Assembly: GCA_011050675.1 (NCBI GenBank)
Contig: DRFI01000010.1
Coordinates: forward strand, 1-64,000
Direction of reading: 5' to 3'
Source: Maribacter sp.
Lineage (GTDB): Bacteria > Bacteroidota > Bacteroidia > Flavobacteriales > Flavobacteriaceae
DNA: 64,000 nt
In this document: positions 45,212-54,502 of the stretch, one piece after another
How the letters are laid out: every line of letters starts with the position of its first letter
Position numbering within the stretch: position 1 is the first letter of the stretch
The notes under the pieces: model-generated
Told to the model about the DNA's origin: nothing
Databases searched by the model: none
Seen by the model: only the letters and a program-made list of their open reading frames with translations
Made by a program: the position numbers and the translations under genes

Positions 45212-45727
45212 ATGAAAAAAGTAATAAAATATAGTAGTCTAAAGTTTTTAGTGCTGTTATTAGTTCTATTAGGAAGTTCTGAAATTTATGCACAATATGG
45301 TTATGGGAATAACGGATATGGATCAAGAGGTGGCTATGGATATGGAAGTAGACAAAGAAGTTCTATTCCAGATGCTCAGACACCAGCTGAACAACCTAAA
45401 CCAAAAACCGCAGAGGAATTGGTTGATGACGAAATGCCAAGAATTACCGAAGCGCTTGCATTAAATGATTTTGAACAGGCTGTATTAAGCTCTGTTTTAA
45501 AGAAGTATGTGCAAGAGCGCATAGAAGCTCAAATATTAAAACTTCCACCAGAAAAAATGGCTGAAGTTTATGAGAATATTACAAAAAGGCAAGACGTTGA
45601 ATTAAAAGCAGGTCTACCAATAGAAAAGTACGAAGCTTTTGTTGCACTTCAAAAAGACGGTGTTTCAAAAACTTTGAAGAAGAATAAAAAGAAGAAAAAA
45701 GAAAAACGAAAGAAAACCAAAAACTGA
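45212..45727 (+). CDS. Secreted Gly/Tyr-rich protein with Lys tail
   Basis: A 171-aa protein with signal peptide 1-26 (LVLLVLLGSSEIYA), a Gly/Tyr/Asn-rich segment (about 27-50: YGYGNNGYGSRGGYGYG), a predicted helical domain (about 65-150, EELVDDEMPRITEALALND start), and a C-terminal tail of Lys residues. It ends 4 bp before the start of the outer-membrane receptor gene, so the two are an operon. The helical domain faintly recalls Spy/CpxP-type periplasmic helpers. Function unknown; a periplasmic partner of the receptor is a reasonable guess. Confidence 0.7.
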   Translation: MKKVIKYSSLKFLVLLLVLLGSSEIYAQYGYGNNGYGSRGGYGYGSRQRSSIPDAQTPAEQPKPKTAEELVDDEMPRITEALALNDFEQAVLSSVLKKYVQERIEAQILKLPPEKMAEVYENITKRQDVELKAGLPIEKYEAFVALQKDGVSKTLKKNKKKKKEKRKKTKN

Positions 45728-45731
45728 CTTA

Positions 45732-48215
45732 ATGAGAAAACTTTTCCCTTTACTCCTACTCCTAGCACTATCATTTAATTACGTAAATAGTCAAAGACCG
45801 GGAGGAGACCGGGAAAGAGGTTCAATTGTTATTACCGGTAAGGTTTTAGATAAAGATGATAACCTACCATTAGAATACGCTACACTTGTTCTACAAAGTG
45901 TAAACAATCCTGATCAAATTACAGGAGGCATTACCGATCTAGATGGAAATTTTGAAGTTGAAACAAAGGCTGGTAAATACAATATTTCCATTGAGTACAT
46001 TTCATACAAAACATATAAACTACCTAATCAAACTCTAAGTGAGTCCACAGATTTAGGTACCGTTAAACTAGCATTAGATGTTGCTCAGCTAGAGGGTGTA
46101 GAAGTTGTTGGAGAAAAGACTACCGTAGAAGTTAGATTAGATAAAAAAATCTATAACATTGGTAAAGATTTAACCAATAGTGGGGCGACGATTACAGATG
46201 CACTAAACAATGTCCCTTCTGTTGATGTAGATGTTGAAGGAGCTATTAGTTTGCGTGGTAACGAAAATGTTAGAATTTTAATAAATGGCAAACCATCGGC
46301 ACTTGCCGGGTTTGGATCTACAGATGCACTTACACAACTACCCGCAGATGCAATTGAAAAAGTCGAAGTTATTACTAGTCCGTCTGCACGTTATGATGCT
46401 GAAGGCACAGCTGGTATTTTAAACATTATTCTTAAAAAAGAGAAAACTCTCGGCTTTAACGGCTCAGTAAACACAACCATTGGCTACCCCGTTAATAGTG
46501 GTATTTCTGTTAATGCAAATCTACGCACAGATAAATTCAACCTATTCAATACTACAGGATACAGCTACAGAGATACTCCTGGAAATGCTTTTTTCGATAA
46601 CACATATTCTTCAGGATCTTTTGATAGAATCTTTGAAGATAGAGAGTACAGTAGATTAAGAAAAGGATTCAATACCAATTTAGGGTTAGAATACTTCTTA
46701 ACGGAACAGTCTTCTTTAACAGGTAGTGTTTTTTATAGAACATCTAAAAGTGAAGATGGGACAGATAACACCAACAAAAGATTTATTAATAATGCTCTAA
46801 ATAGTGAAACCTTTAGAACTGAAGATGAGAATGAAGATGATGATAATTACCAATTCTCTCTTAACTACGTCAACAATTTAAATGACGACGGACAAAAACT
46901 AACGGTAGACCTTCAATACTCTAAGGGAGAAGAAACAAAAACTTCAATCATTGAGGAAAACAACACCATCCCAAATGATAATTTAATTGTTTTAGAGAAT
47001 GTATTTGAAACTGAATTAAAAGATGAGTATTTAGTTCAGGCAGATTACGTATTACCAATGGGAGATGCCCAATTTGAAATAGGCTACAGAGGTACATTTG
47101 AAGAAGAAGTAACCGATTACAGATTAGATTCTTTAAACCAAGCAACAGGGCAATTTAATATAAATGAAGACTTAACCAATAAATTCACTTATAATGAAAA
47201 TGTAAATGCTTTATACACCCAATATGGAAACAAAATTGGAAAGTTTTCATTTCTACTTGGACTTAGATTAGAAAACACACAGTTAAAAGGTCAATTAGAT
47301 TCTGAGTTTGACACCAGTCAACTTGAAGAACAATTAGGTGTTGATGTTGATGTAAACTTTGATAAGAATTACTTAGGCTTGTTCCCTACGGTTAATTTCA
47401 TATATGAAATAGCAGAAAATGAAAATATCTCATTAGGCTATAACAGAAGAATAAACAGACCTAGAGGTTGGTTCATAAATCCATTTCCATCACGATCTAG
47501 TAGAACAAACATTTTTCAAGGTAATCCAGATTTGAATCCTGCATTCTCTAATGCCTTTGATTTAGGATATTTAAAAAGATGGGACAAAATAACCTTAACA
47601 TCATCTATCTACTATCAAAGGGAAACAGACTCCTTTGAGCGTGTACAAGAAGAAACCGGGCAAACTACCACAGATGGTATTGAAATCATTAGAACCATAC
47701 CTATAAACCTTTCCACAAACAATAGAATTGGTGCAGAAGCAGGCATGATGTATAGTCCTGCTAAATGGTTAAGATTAAATTCTAGTTTCAACTTTTTTAG
47801 ATTTTCAACAGAAGGCATGTTCAACGGTGTAGATTATGGCACAACTAATAACAGCTGGTTTGCAAGATTCAGCTCCAAGGTATCATTACCGGAAAAGATA
47901 GATTGGCAAACAAATGCATTTTACAGAGGTCCATCATCAACTGCACAAACGGAAAACAGCGGTATATTCTCATTAAACTTAGCATTTAGTAAAGATATAT
48001 TGAAAGACAATGGAACAATATCTCTAAATGTAAGTGACTTATTGAACTCTAGAAAAAGAAGTTCTTACACAGAAACTGAGTTTTTTACTTCAGATAGTGA
48101 GTTTCAATGGAGAAAGCGACAAATAACAATGGGCTTTGTATATCGATTCAACCAACCCAAAGAGCGTAATAAAGGTTCTAGAGGAAACGAAGGCGAAGAA
48201 GAAATTGAAGGATAA
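45732..48215 (+). CDS. TonB-dependent receptor-like outer-membrane protein
   Basis: An 827-aa outer-membrane protein: signal peptide (1-20, FPLLLLLALSFNYVNS), an N-terminal carboxypeptidase-regulatory-like beta domain (about 32-115, ITGKVLDKDDNLPLEYATL), a plug domain (about 120-235, TDALNNVPSVDVD and SARYDAEGTAGILNI), and a 22-strand-type barrel to the end of the OMP_b-brl_3 kind. The C-terminus is a Glu/Arg-rich tail rather than an aromatic end. The ligand is unknown. The paired upstream gene encodes a small secreted protein. Confidence 0.88.
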   Translation: MRKLFPLLLLLALSFNYVNSQRPGGDRERGSIVITGKVLDKDDNLPLEYATLVLQSVNNPDQITGGITDLDGNFEVETKAGKYNISIEYISYKTYKLPNQTLSESTDLGTVKLALDVAQLEGVEVVGEKTTVEVRLDKKIYNIGKDLTNSGATITDALNNVPSVDVDVEGAISLRGNENVRILINGKPSALAGFGSTDALTQLPADAIEKVEVITSPSARYDAEGTAGILNIILKKEKTLGFNGSVNTTIGYPVNSGISVNANLRTDKFNLFNTTGYSYRDTPGNAFFDNTYSSGSFDRIFEDREYSRLRKGFNTNLGLEYFLTEQSSLTGSVFYRTSKSEDGTDNTNKRFINNALNSETFRTEDENEDDDNYQFSLNYVNNLNDDGQKLTVDLQYSKGEETKTSIIEENNTIPNDNLIVLENVFETELKDEYLVQADYVLPMGDAQFEIGYRGTFEEEVTDYRLDSLNQATGQFNINEDLTNKFTYNENVNALYTQYGNKIGKFSFLLGLRLENTQLKGQLDSEFDTSQLEEQLGVDVDVNFDKNYLGLFPTVNFIYEIAENENISLGYNRRINRPRGWFINPFPSRSSRTNIFQGNPDLNPAFSNAFDLGYLKRWDKITLTSSIYYQRETDSFERVQEETGQTTTDGIEIIRTIPINLSTNNRIGAEAGMMYSPAKWLRLNSSFNFFRFSTEGMFNGVDYGTTNNSWFARFSSKVSLPEKIDWQTNAFYRGPSSTAQTENSGIFSLNLAFSKDILKDNGTISLNVSDLLNSRKRSSYTETEFFTSDSEFQWRKRQITMGFVYRFNQPKERNKGSRGNEGEEEIEG

Positions 48216-48235
48216 GGAAAAAGGAAATCAAAAAT

Positions 48236-48265
48236 AAAAAAAGAAGCCAATTGGCTTCTTTTTTT
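48236..48265. terminator. Palindromic bidirectional terminator
   Basis: The half-site AAGAAGCCAA is followed directly by its complement, with A and T tracts outside. It serves the receptor gene and the convergent small membrane gene. Confidence 0.8.
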
Positions 48266-48276
48266 ATTTTTACTTA

Positions 48277-48450
48277 TTATGCTTCTCTTGCGGCTTTTTT
48301 CTTGTCGCGTCTTTCTTTCAATAACTCTATAATGTTACCACCTAACCAGTAAGGGACAACAAATAATAACAAAAACATCATTAACCAAAAACCGATAGTT
48401 AATATGGTTAAAAAAGCTAAAAATCCTAAATATTGGTCAAAATCAAACAT
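48277..48450 (-). CDS. 57-aa small membrane protein
   Basis: A 57-codon gene plus TAA. The protein has a short acidic start (MFDFDQYLG), a long hydrophobic stretch (FLAFLTILTIGFWLMMFLLL) that continues to VVPYWLGG, giving one long or two short helices, and a basic cytoplasmic tail (KERRDKKKAAREA). The features fit a real small inner-membrane protein obeying the positive-inside rule. It stops just before a terminator on its own strand and is divergent from fumC. No family recognised. Confidence 0.6.
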   Translation of the reverse strand: MFDFDQYLGFLAFLTILTIGFWLMMFLLLFVVPYWLGGNIIELLKERRDKKKAAREA

Positions 48451-48530
48451 ATCCTTTTACTTATATATTACAAAGATACCATAAACGAATTATTTTTTGC
48501 AAACGTTCGGCAAAATTAATTTTACTTTTC

Positions 48531-48575
48531 ACAACAATGTTGTCACAATAAAAATAAATGTAAACCTTATTTTTG
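48531..48575 (+). promoter_or_regulatory. fumC promoter region with palindrome
   Basis: TATTTTTG (48568-48575) is a TAnnTTTG -7 box about 48 bp before fumC. Upstream, ACAACA and TGTTGT form a 13-bp palindrome (48531-48543) containing the only candidate -33 TTG, though the 25-bp spacing is long. The palindrome could be a regulator site. Confidence 0.4.
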
Positions 48576-48622
48576 ATGCTAGATAAATAAATTAACTTAA
48601 GATTCATATAAATTATAAGATT

Positions 48623-50023
48623 ATGGAATTCAGAATCGAGAAAGATACCATGGGTAATGTTGAAGTACCCAAAGACAAATACTGGGGAGCACAAACAGAA
48701 CGCTCTCGCAATAATTTTAAAATAGGTCCTTCTGCATCAATGCCTTTAGATATCGTTTATGGCTTTGCTTATTTAAAAAAATCTGCTGCATATGCCAATT
48801 GTGAGCTTGGTGTTCTAGCAGCAGAGAAAAGAGATTTAATTGCACAAGTTTGCGATGAAATCTTAGAAGGAAAACTTGATGATCAATTTCCATTAGTAAT
48901 TTGGCAAACAGGTTCTGGTACACAGAGTAACATGAACGTTAATGAAGTTGTTGCCAATAGAGCTCATGAAATAGCTGGTAAAGTTATTGGTGAAGGAGAA
49001 AAGACAATTCAGCCTAATGATGATGTTAACAAATCTCAATCATCGAACGACACATTTCCTACTGGTATGCACATTGCCGCATATAAAAAAATAGTAGAAG
49101 TTACTATACCAGGTGTTACTCAACTAAGAGACACTCTTAACAAAAAAGTTGCTGAATTTAAGAACGTGGTTAAGATAGGGCGTACCCATTTAATGGATGC
49201 TACTCCCCTAACCTTAGGTCAAGAATTTTCTGGTTATGTATCCCAACTAGATCACGGTTTAAAAGCCCTTAATAACACACTAGCACACTTAAGTGAATTA
49301 GCTCTTGGTGGAACAGCTGTTGGTACAGGTTTAAACACACCAGAAGGTTACGATGTTTTGGTTGCCAAATACATTGCTGAATTTACAGGTTTACCTTTTA
49401 TTACTGCAGAAAACAAATTCGAAGCATTAGCTGCTCATGATGCAATTGTTGAAAGTCATGGCGCATTAAAGCAATTGGCAGTTTCTTTAAACAAAATCGC
49501 AAATGACATTAGAATGATGGCTTCTGGTCCTCGTTCCGGTATTGGCGAAATCATTATTCCTGCAAATGAGCCAGGTAGCTCTATTATGCCAGGAAAAGTT
49601 AACCCTACACAATGTGAAGCCCTTACTATGGTATGTGCTCAAGTAATGGGTAACGATGTTGCTATAAGCGTTGGTGGTACTCAAGGACATTACGAGCTAA
49701 ACGTATTCAAACCGATGATGGCTGCTAACATTTTACAATCAGCTCAATTGATCGGAGATGCCTGTGTAAGTTTCGAAGAACATTGCGCTGCTGGTATAGA
49801 ACCAAATCATGAAGTTATCAAACAATTATTGAACAACTCATTAATGTTGGTTACTGCATTAAATACTAAAATAGGATATTACAAAGCCGCAGAAATTGCA
49901 AATACTGCCCATAAAAATGGTACCACCTTAAAAGTGGAAGCAGTCAACCTAGGCTATGTTACTGCTGAAGATTATGATGAATGGGTTAAACCAGAAAATA
50001 TGGTAGGTAGTTTAAAAGACTAA
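48623..50023 (+). CDS. fumC: Class II fumarate hydratase
   Basis: A 466-aa iron-independent fumarase converting fumarate to malate in the TCA cycle, acting as a cytoplasmic tetramer. Visible: N-terminal [13 protein letters not shown], the substrate-site [24 protein letters not shown], and the signature loop [11 protein letters not shown] with the catalytic Ser. Full length for the family. Monocistronic between a promoter with palindrome and a strong terminator. Confidence 0.96.
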   Translation: MEFRIEKDTMGNVEVPKDKYWGAQTERSRNNFKIGPSASMPLDIVYGFAYLKKSAAYANCELGVLAAEKRDLIAQVCDEILEGKLDDQFPLVIWQTGSGTQSNMNVNEVVANRAHEIAGKVIGEGEKTIQPNDDVNKSQSSNDTFPTGMHIAAYKKIVEVTIPGVTQLRDTLNKKVAEFKNVVKIGRTHLMDATPLTLGQEFSGYVSQLDHGLKALNNTLAHLSELALGGTAVGTGLNTPEGYDVLVAKYIAEFTGLPFITAENKFEALAAHDAIVESHGALKQLAVSLNKIANDIRMMASGPRSGIGEIIIPANEPGSSIMPGKVNPTQCEALTMVCAQVMGNDVAISVGGTQGHYELNVFKPMMAANILQSAQLIGDACVSFEEHCAAGIEPNHEVIKQLLNNSLMLVTALNTKIGYYKAAEIANTAHKNGTTLKVEAVNLGYVTAEDYDEWVKPENMVGSLKD

Positions 50024-50042
50024 AACCAAACCAGTAGAAATG

Positions 50043-50072
50043 AAAAATGGCGACCAATTGGTCGCCATTTTT
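50043..50072. terminator. Palindromic bidirectional terminator
   Basis: A perfect 30-bp palindrome with half-site AAAAATGGCGACCAA, between convergent fumC and the coiled-coil gene. Confidence 0.85.
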
Positions 50073-50090
50073 TATATTTAAAAGGTAATC

Positions 50091-50978
50091 TTACTTCAAC
50101 ATGAATTTAGAAGTACCCAATAATTTTAATTGATCATCATAAACGTTAACCATGTAGTTACCATCTTTGAAATCACCAGAAGGCTTACTGATATAATCAC
50201 ATACATCTAAAGACTTGTTCTCGTAGTAGAAACCAGTTTGCTTACTGTAAGTAATAGAAGCTCCATTATCGTTTGTCATAGAATTACCACCACCAAGTAC
50301 GTTACCTTGAGGATCTAAAACTTCTAAGAAAAATTCTCTATCACCAGCTTGTGCAATTACATTGTCAGCAACAGTAAAACAAATCTTAAACTTGTCAGTT
50401 GCCTTAGCACGTTGTGTAGAAACCAATTTACCACTGTTACGTTCTTTTACAGCATCAACATTAAACTTAGATAAGTTTAAAGCAGAACCTTTTTCAACTA
50501 CCTGAGCTAAGTTTGTGTTTTGTACTACTAATGAATCATTAAAAACTGTTTGTTTTTCTAATTCAACATAAGTACTGTCACGTTGCATAGCGATCATTGA
50601 GTTAGAACGAGTCAAAGAATCAACTTGTTTCAATAACTGCTCTCTTTCAGCTTTAAGAACACCAACTTGTCTTCTGTATCTTGACAAAGATCCAATGTCA
50701 GCTTTCATCGTTTTTACAGAGTCAATATATTTTGCAATATTATCTCTTGCACTTACCAACTCTTCGTTAGTTGCATTGCTTTCCAAAATAGCTTTATCAT
50801 ATTCAGATTTTAAGCTATTTAAATCTTCAACTACCAATTCTTTCTCTTTAGAAAGAACAACTTCAGTCTTCTTTTTATCTTGATAAAGACTTACTGTATA
50901 AATGATAGTTCCTAAAAGCACAACACCTAAAAGAGCGGTCAAAACTTTTAAACCATTGTTGTTTTTTGTTTCAGTCAT
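50091..50978 (-). CDS. Membrane-anchored coiled-coil protein, unrecognised
   Basis: A 295-aa protein with one N-terminal helix (VLTALLGVVLLGTIIYTV), a long periplasmic coiled coil (about 35-160, Glu/Lys/Leu/Ser rich with DSLTRSNS-type heptads) and a C-terminal beta domain (about 185-295) with CFTVADN, FLEVLDPQGN and YMVNVYDD, which looks like an Ig-like or beta-sandwich fold. Homologues are frequent in Flavobacteriia without known function. It resembles envelope-spanning or scaffold proteins. Monocistronic. Confidence 0.75.
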   Translation of the reverse strand: MTETKNNNGLKVLTALLGVVLLGTIIYTVSLYQDKKKTEVVLSKEKELVVEDLNSLKSEYDKAILESNATNEELVSARDNIAKYIDSVKTMKADIGSLSRYRRQVGVLKAEREQLLKQVDSLTRSNSMIAMQRDSTYVELEKQTVFNDSLVVQNTNLAQVVEKGSALNLSKFNVDAVKERNSGKLVSTQRAKATDKFKICFTVADNVIAQAGDREFFLEVLDPQGNVLGGGNSMTNDNGASITYSKQTGFYYENKSLDVCDYISKPSGDFKDGNYMVNVYDDQLKLLGTSKFMLK

Positions 50979-51130
50979 AATTTTAAATTTAATAAAGTGT
51001 CTGTTTGTTCAGTTTATATACGTGGTAATTCAATTTTTAGATTTCTTGGTGTTAAAATAAATAATTGATTATAGTAAATACTATATAATATGATATAATT
51101 TAGAAGAAACTAATGTATCAAATATAACCC

Positions 51131-51589
51131 ATGCTCACTATCGTACCTTTCGAGACTAAATATACTCATAACTTTAAAGACCTAAATATAGCTTGGATTA
51201 CTGAATATTTTATAATGGAAGATAAGGATAGAGAGTTATTAGAAAAAAGCCAATCTTCTATTATTGATAAAGGGGGATATATTTTTATGGGCTTATGGAA
51301 AAAAGATCCCGTAGGATGTTTTGCCTTGATTAAGAAAACCGATAAGCGTTTTGAATTAGGAAAAATGGCAGTCAATAAATCTCATCACGGATTACAGATA
51401 GGTCAAAAATTATTGGTGTATGCCATTGATTTTGCAAAAAACAAAAACTGGGAAACACTTGAATTATATTCCAGCACGAAGCTTGACACCGCACTGCATA
51501 TATATAAGAAATACGGATTTATTAATGTTCCACTAGAGGATAATTTAGAGTATCTTAGATCAGATATTAAAATGGAACTAACACTTTAA
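51131..51589 (+). CDS. GNAT-family N-acetyltransferase
   Basis: A 152-aa acetyl-CoA-dependent acetyltransferase. The central FELGKMAVNKSHHGLQIGQKL block is the GNAT motif A (acetyl-CoA pyrophosphate loop), and LHIYKKYGF is the usual C-terminal motif. The acceptor amine is unknown. It lies 10 bp upstream of the MBL-fold lipoprotein gene and is likely co-transcribed. Confidence 0.88.
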   Translation: MLTIVPFETKYTHNFKDLNIAWITEYFIMEDKDRELLEKSQSSIIDKGGYIFMGLWKKDPVGCFALIKKTDKRFELGKMAVNKSHHGLQIGQKLLVYAIDFAKNKNWETLELYSSTKLDTALHIYKKYGFINVPLEDNLEYLRSDIKMELTL

Positions 51590-51599
51590 ACATACTACA

Positions 51600-52421
51600 A
51601 TGAGAATGAAAGAATTACTTGTTTTACTATTCATAGGTACACTATTTTTTTCTTGTAAAGAGACAAAGAAATCGGACAATGATATGAATACTTCAACAGA
51701 CATTGAGGAAAACATGCCAACAAAAAGTATGAAGAACGAACGCAAGACCGACGGTGTTGTAATTAAACCCATAGAACATGCAACGGCAGTTATTGAATGG
51801 AACGATGTTGTAATTTACATCGATCCAACTGGTGGGAAAGCAGCTTTTGAAGGTCAAAAAACACCTGATTTAATATTGATAACAGATATTCATGGCGATC
51901 ATTTAAATGTTGAAACCCTAGATGCTCTTGACACTTCTAAAGTCACATTCGTAGTACCACAAGCAGTTGCTGACGAGTTACCTAAAAAATACTCCAAACA
52001 GTTAGAGATTATGGAAAATGGTACAAGTAAAGAACTGAGCGATATTACCATTGAAGCAATACCAATGTATAACTTAAGAAATGAAGCCCTTAAGTTTCAT
52101 GAGAAAGGTCGTGGTAATGGTTATGTCTTAAACATTGATGACCAACGTATATACTTCTCTGGTGATACAGAGGATATTCCAGAAATGCGTTCTTTAAAAA
52201 ATATTGACAAGGCTTTTGTATGCATGAATTTGCCTTACACGATGACAGTTGAAAGCGCTGCTTCTGCAGTTTTAGATTTTAAACCAAAGTCAGTATATCC
52301 ATATCATTACAGAGGTAAACCAGATGTAAGTGATATTGCTAAATTTAAACAACTGGTAGATGCCGGCAATCAAGACATCGAAGTGATACAATTAGATTGG
52401 TATCCAAATGATGAGTACTAA
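51600..52421 (+). CDS. MBL-fold hydrolase, lipoprotein (UlaG-like)
   Basis: A 273-aa protein with a lipoprotein signal (LFIGTLFFSC; Cys19) and a Ser/Asp/Lys-rich tether. The metallo-beta-lactamase fold follows with DIHGDHLN as the metal motif (HxDH with a leading His), FSGDTED and a late YPYHYRGKP His. It resembles the UlaG-like/L-ascorbate-lactonase branch of unknown substrate. An envelope location is unusual for this branch, which is usually cytoplasmic. Its promoter is shared with the GNAT gene; a terminator follows. Confidence 0.85.
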   Translation: MRMKELLVLLFIGTLFFSCKETKKSDNDMNTSTDIEENMPTKSMKNERKTDGVVIKPIEHATAVIEWNDVVIYIDPTGGKAAFEGQKTPDLILITDIHGDHLNVETLDALDTSKVTFVVPQAVADELPKKYSKQLEIMENGTSKELSDITIEAIPMYNLRNEALKFHEKGRGNGYVLNIDDQRIYFSGDTEDIPEMRSLKNIDKAFVCMNLPYTMTVESAASAVLDFKPKSVYPYHYRGKPDVSDIAKFKQLVDAGNQDIEVIQLDWYPNDEY

Positions 52422-52443
52422 AAACTACTACTAGTTTAAAAAT

Positions 52444-52471
52444 AAAAAAGCCCGCAATTGCGGGCTTTTTT
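52444..52471. terminator. Palindromic bidirectional terminator
   Basis: The half-site AAAAAAGCCCGCAA is followed by its exact complement, between convergent genes. Confidence 0.85.
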
Positions 52472-52488
52472 TTATATAATTAATTTTC

Positions 52489-54180
52489 TTATCTAATTAA
52501 CTTCTTATACTTAATACGTTTCGGCATTAAATCTCCGCCAAGGCGTTTCTTTTTATTCTCCTCATAATCCGAGAACGAACCTTCAAAGAAATATACTTGC
52601 GAATCCCCTTCGAAAGCTAAGATATGCGTACAAATACGGTCTAAAAACCATCTATCGTGCGAAATAACTACGGCACATCCTGCAAAGTTCTCTAAACCTT
52701 CTTCCAAAGCTCTTAAAGTATTTACATCCAAGTCGTTAGTAGGTTCATCCAATAATAGAACGTTTCCTTCTTCTTTTAATGTCATGGCTAAATGTAAACG
52801 GTTACGTTCACCACCAGATAACATATTCACTTTTTTGTTTTGCTCACTACCTGTAAAATTGAATCTACTTAAATAAGCTCGAGAATTCACTTGCTTACCG
52901 CCCATCATCACCATTTCTTGCTCATCACTGAAATTCTGCCATATAGTTTTTTCAGGGTCAATATTAGAGTGACTTTGATCTACGTATGCAATTTTAGCTG
53001 TTTCACCTGTTTCAAATTCTCCCTTATCTGGAGCTTCTTCACCCATGATCATTCTAAAAATAGTTGTCTTACCCGCACCGTTAGGGCCAATAATACCTAC
53101 TATACCCGCTTGAGGTAATTTAAAATTCAAATCCTCATAAAGTAACTTATCCTCAAAAGCCTTACTAACTCCTTTTGCTTCAATTACATTGGTACCTAAA
53201 CGAGGTCCGTTTGGAATATAAATTTCTAGTTTTTCATCAAGTTGCTTTTGATCTTGACTCATTAACTTATCATAATTATTAAGACGTGCTTTTTGTTTTG
53301 TTTGTCTTCCTTTTGCACCTTGACGGACCCATTCTAACTCTCGCTCTAATGTTTTTTGTCTTTTAGAAGCTGTTTTACTTTCCTGAGCCATACGTTTAGA
53401 TTTCTGATCTAACCAAGAAGAGTAATTACCTTTCCAAGGTATACCCTCTCCTCTATCCAACTCAAGAATCCAACCAGCAACATTATCCAAAAAATATCTA
53501 TCGTGCGTTACTGCAATTACAGTTCCTTTATACTGTGCTAAATGATGCTCTAACCAATGTACAGATTCTGCATCTAAGTGGTTAGTAGGTTCATCTAATA
53601 ATAAAATCTCAGGTTCTTGAAGCAACAGTCTACAAAGTGCAACCCTTCTTCTTTCCCCACCGGACAATACTGCAATTTTCTTATCAGGCTCTGGCGTGCG
53701 AAGTGCATCCATTGCAATTTCTAACTTGGTATCTAATTCCCAAGCATTTGTAGCATCAATTTTATCTTGTAAGACAGCTTGTTGATCCATCAACTTCTGC
53801 ATTTTATCAGGATTCTCGTAAACCTCTGGAAGACCAAACATGTCGTTTATCTTATTGTACTCGTCAAGAATAGCTACAGTTTCCGCAACACCTTCTTTCA
53901 CAATTTCTAAAACAGTTTTGTTTTCGTCTAATTCAGGTTCTTGTTCTAAGTAACCAACATTATAACCTGGTGAAAAAACAACATCACCTTGAAAGTTTTT
54001 ATCAACTCCCGCAATTATTTTTAATAAGGTCGATTTACCAGATCCGTTTAAACCTAAGATTCCGATTTTAGCACCGTAGAAAAAACTTAAGTATATATTC
54101 TTTAAAACAGGGGTGTTAGCATTCTTATAGGTTTTCGTAACTCCTGACATGGAGAAGATTACCTTCTTATCGTCTGACAT
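52489..54180 (-). CDS. ettA: Energy-dependent translational throttle protein EttA
   Basis: A 563-aa ABC-F protein that binds the ribosomal E site and gates early elongation according to ATP/ADP level. It has two ABC domains in one chain: Walker A GLNGSGKS and GPNGAGKT, signatures LSGGERRR and LSGGERNR, and Walker B LLLDEPTNHLD and LLLDEPTNDLD. The linker between them carries the basic WVRQGAKGRQTKQKAR segment, and the arm region is near 95-145. Full length matches EttA rather than longer Uup or shorter resistance types. Confidence 0.93.
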   Translation of the reverse strand: MSDDKKVIFSMSGVTKTYKNANTPVLKNIYLSFFYGAKIGILGLNGSGKSTLLKIIAGVDKNFQGDVVFSPGYNVGYLEQEPELDENKTVLEIVKEGVAETVAILDEYNKINDMFGLPEVYENPDKMQKLMDQQAVLQDKIDATNAWELDTKLEIAMDALRTPEPDKKIAVLSGGERRRVALCRLLLQEPEILLLDEPTNHLDAESVHWLEHHLAQYKGTVIAVTHDRYFLDNVAGWILELDRGEGIPWKGNYSSWLDQKSKRMAQESKTASKRQKTLERELEWVRQGAKGRQTKQKARLNNYDKLMSQDQKQLDEKLEIYIPNGPRLGTNVIEAKGVSKAFEDKLLYEDLNFKLPQAGIVGIIGPNGAGKTTIFRMIMGEEAPDKGEFETGETAKIAYVDQSHSNIDPEKTIWQNFSDEQEMVMMGGKQVNSRAYLSRFNFTGSEQNKKVNMLSGGERNRLHLAMTLKEEGNVLLLDEPTNDLDVNTLRALEEGLENFAGCAVVISHDRWFLDRICTHILAFEGDSQVYFFEGSFSDYEENKKKRLGGDLMPKRIKYKKLIR

Positions 54181-54249
54181 AAAATTATAGTATTAAGTGA
54201 AAAATAATAGCCTACCCGTAGAATTCAGGATAGGATATAAACCATTTAT

Positions 54250-54426
54250 TTATACTCTACCTTTTAGAGCGTTAAACACCCAAGCAATAGCAAAAAAGCC
54301 TATGCCTACAGATGCAAAACCCCAACCAGCAACATCATCATAGCGAAAAGCACCTAAAGCAATAAGCGCCAGACCTACAAATATCATTATAAACGTAGCC
54401 CACGAGAGCACAGTATTCTTATTCAT
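54250..54426 (-). CDS. CAL67264-family small membrane protein
   Basis: A 58-aa protein from ATG 54426 (an extended frame to 54459 adds 11 residues). Two helices are visible, FIMIFVGLALIALGAF and GFASVGIGFFAIAWVFNAL, joined by a short RYDDVAGW loop. This matches my memory of the flavobacterial CAL67264 membrane-protein family, of unknown function. It lies 69 bp after ettA's start region on the same strand. Confidence 0.75.
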   Translation of the reverse strand: MNKNTVLSWATFIMIFVGLALIALGAFRYDDVAGWGFASVGIGFFAIAWVFNALKGRV

Positions 54427-54502
54427 TTTCGAGTCAATTAAAATTTTAGCGAACTTCAAATATCGTAAAATTTAAGATATTTGTCCACTATTAACCTTGC
54501 TA

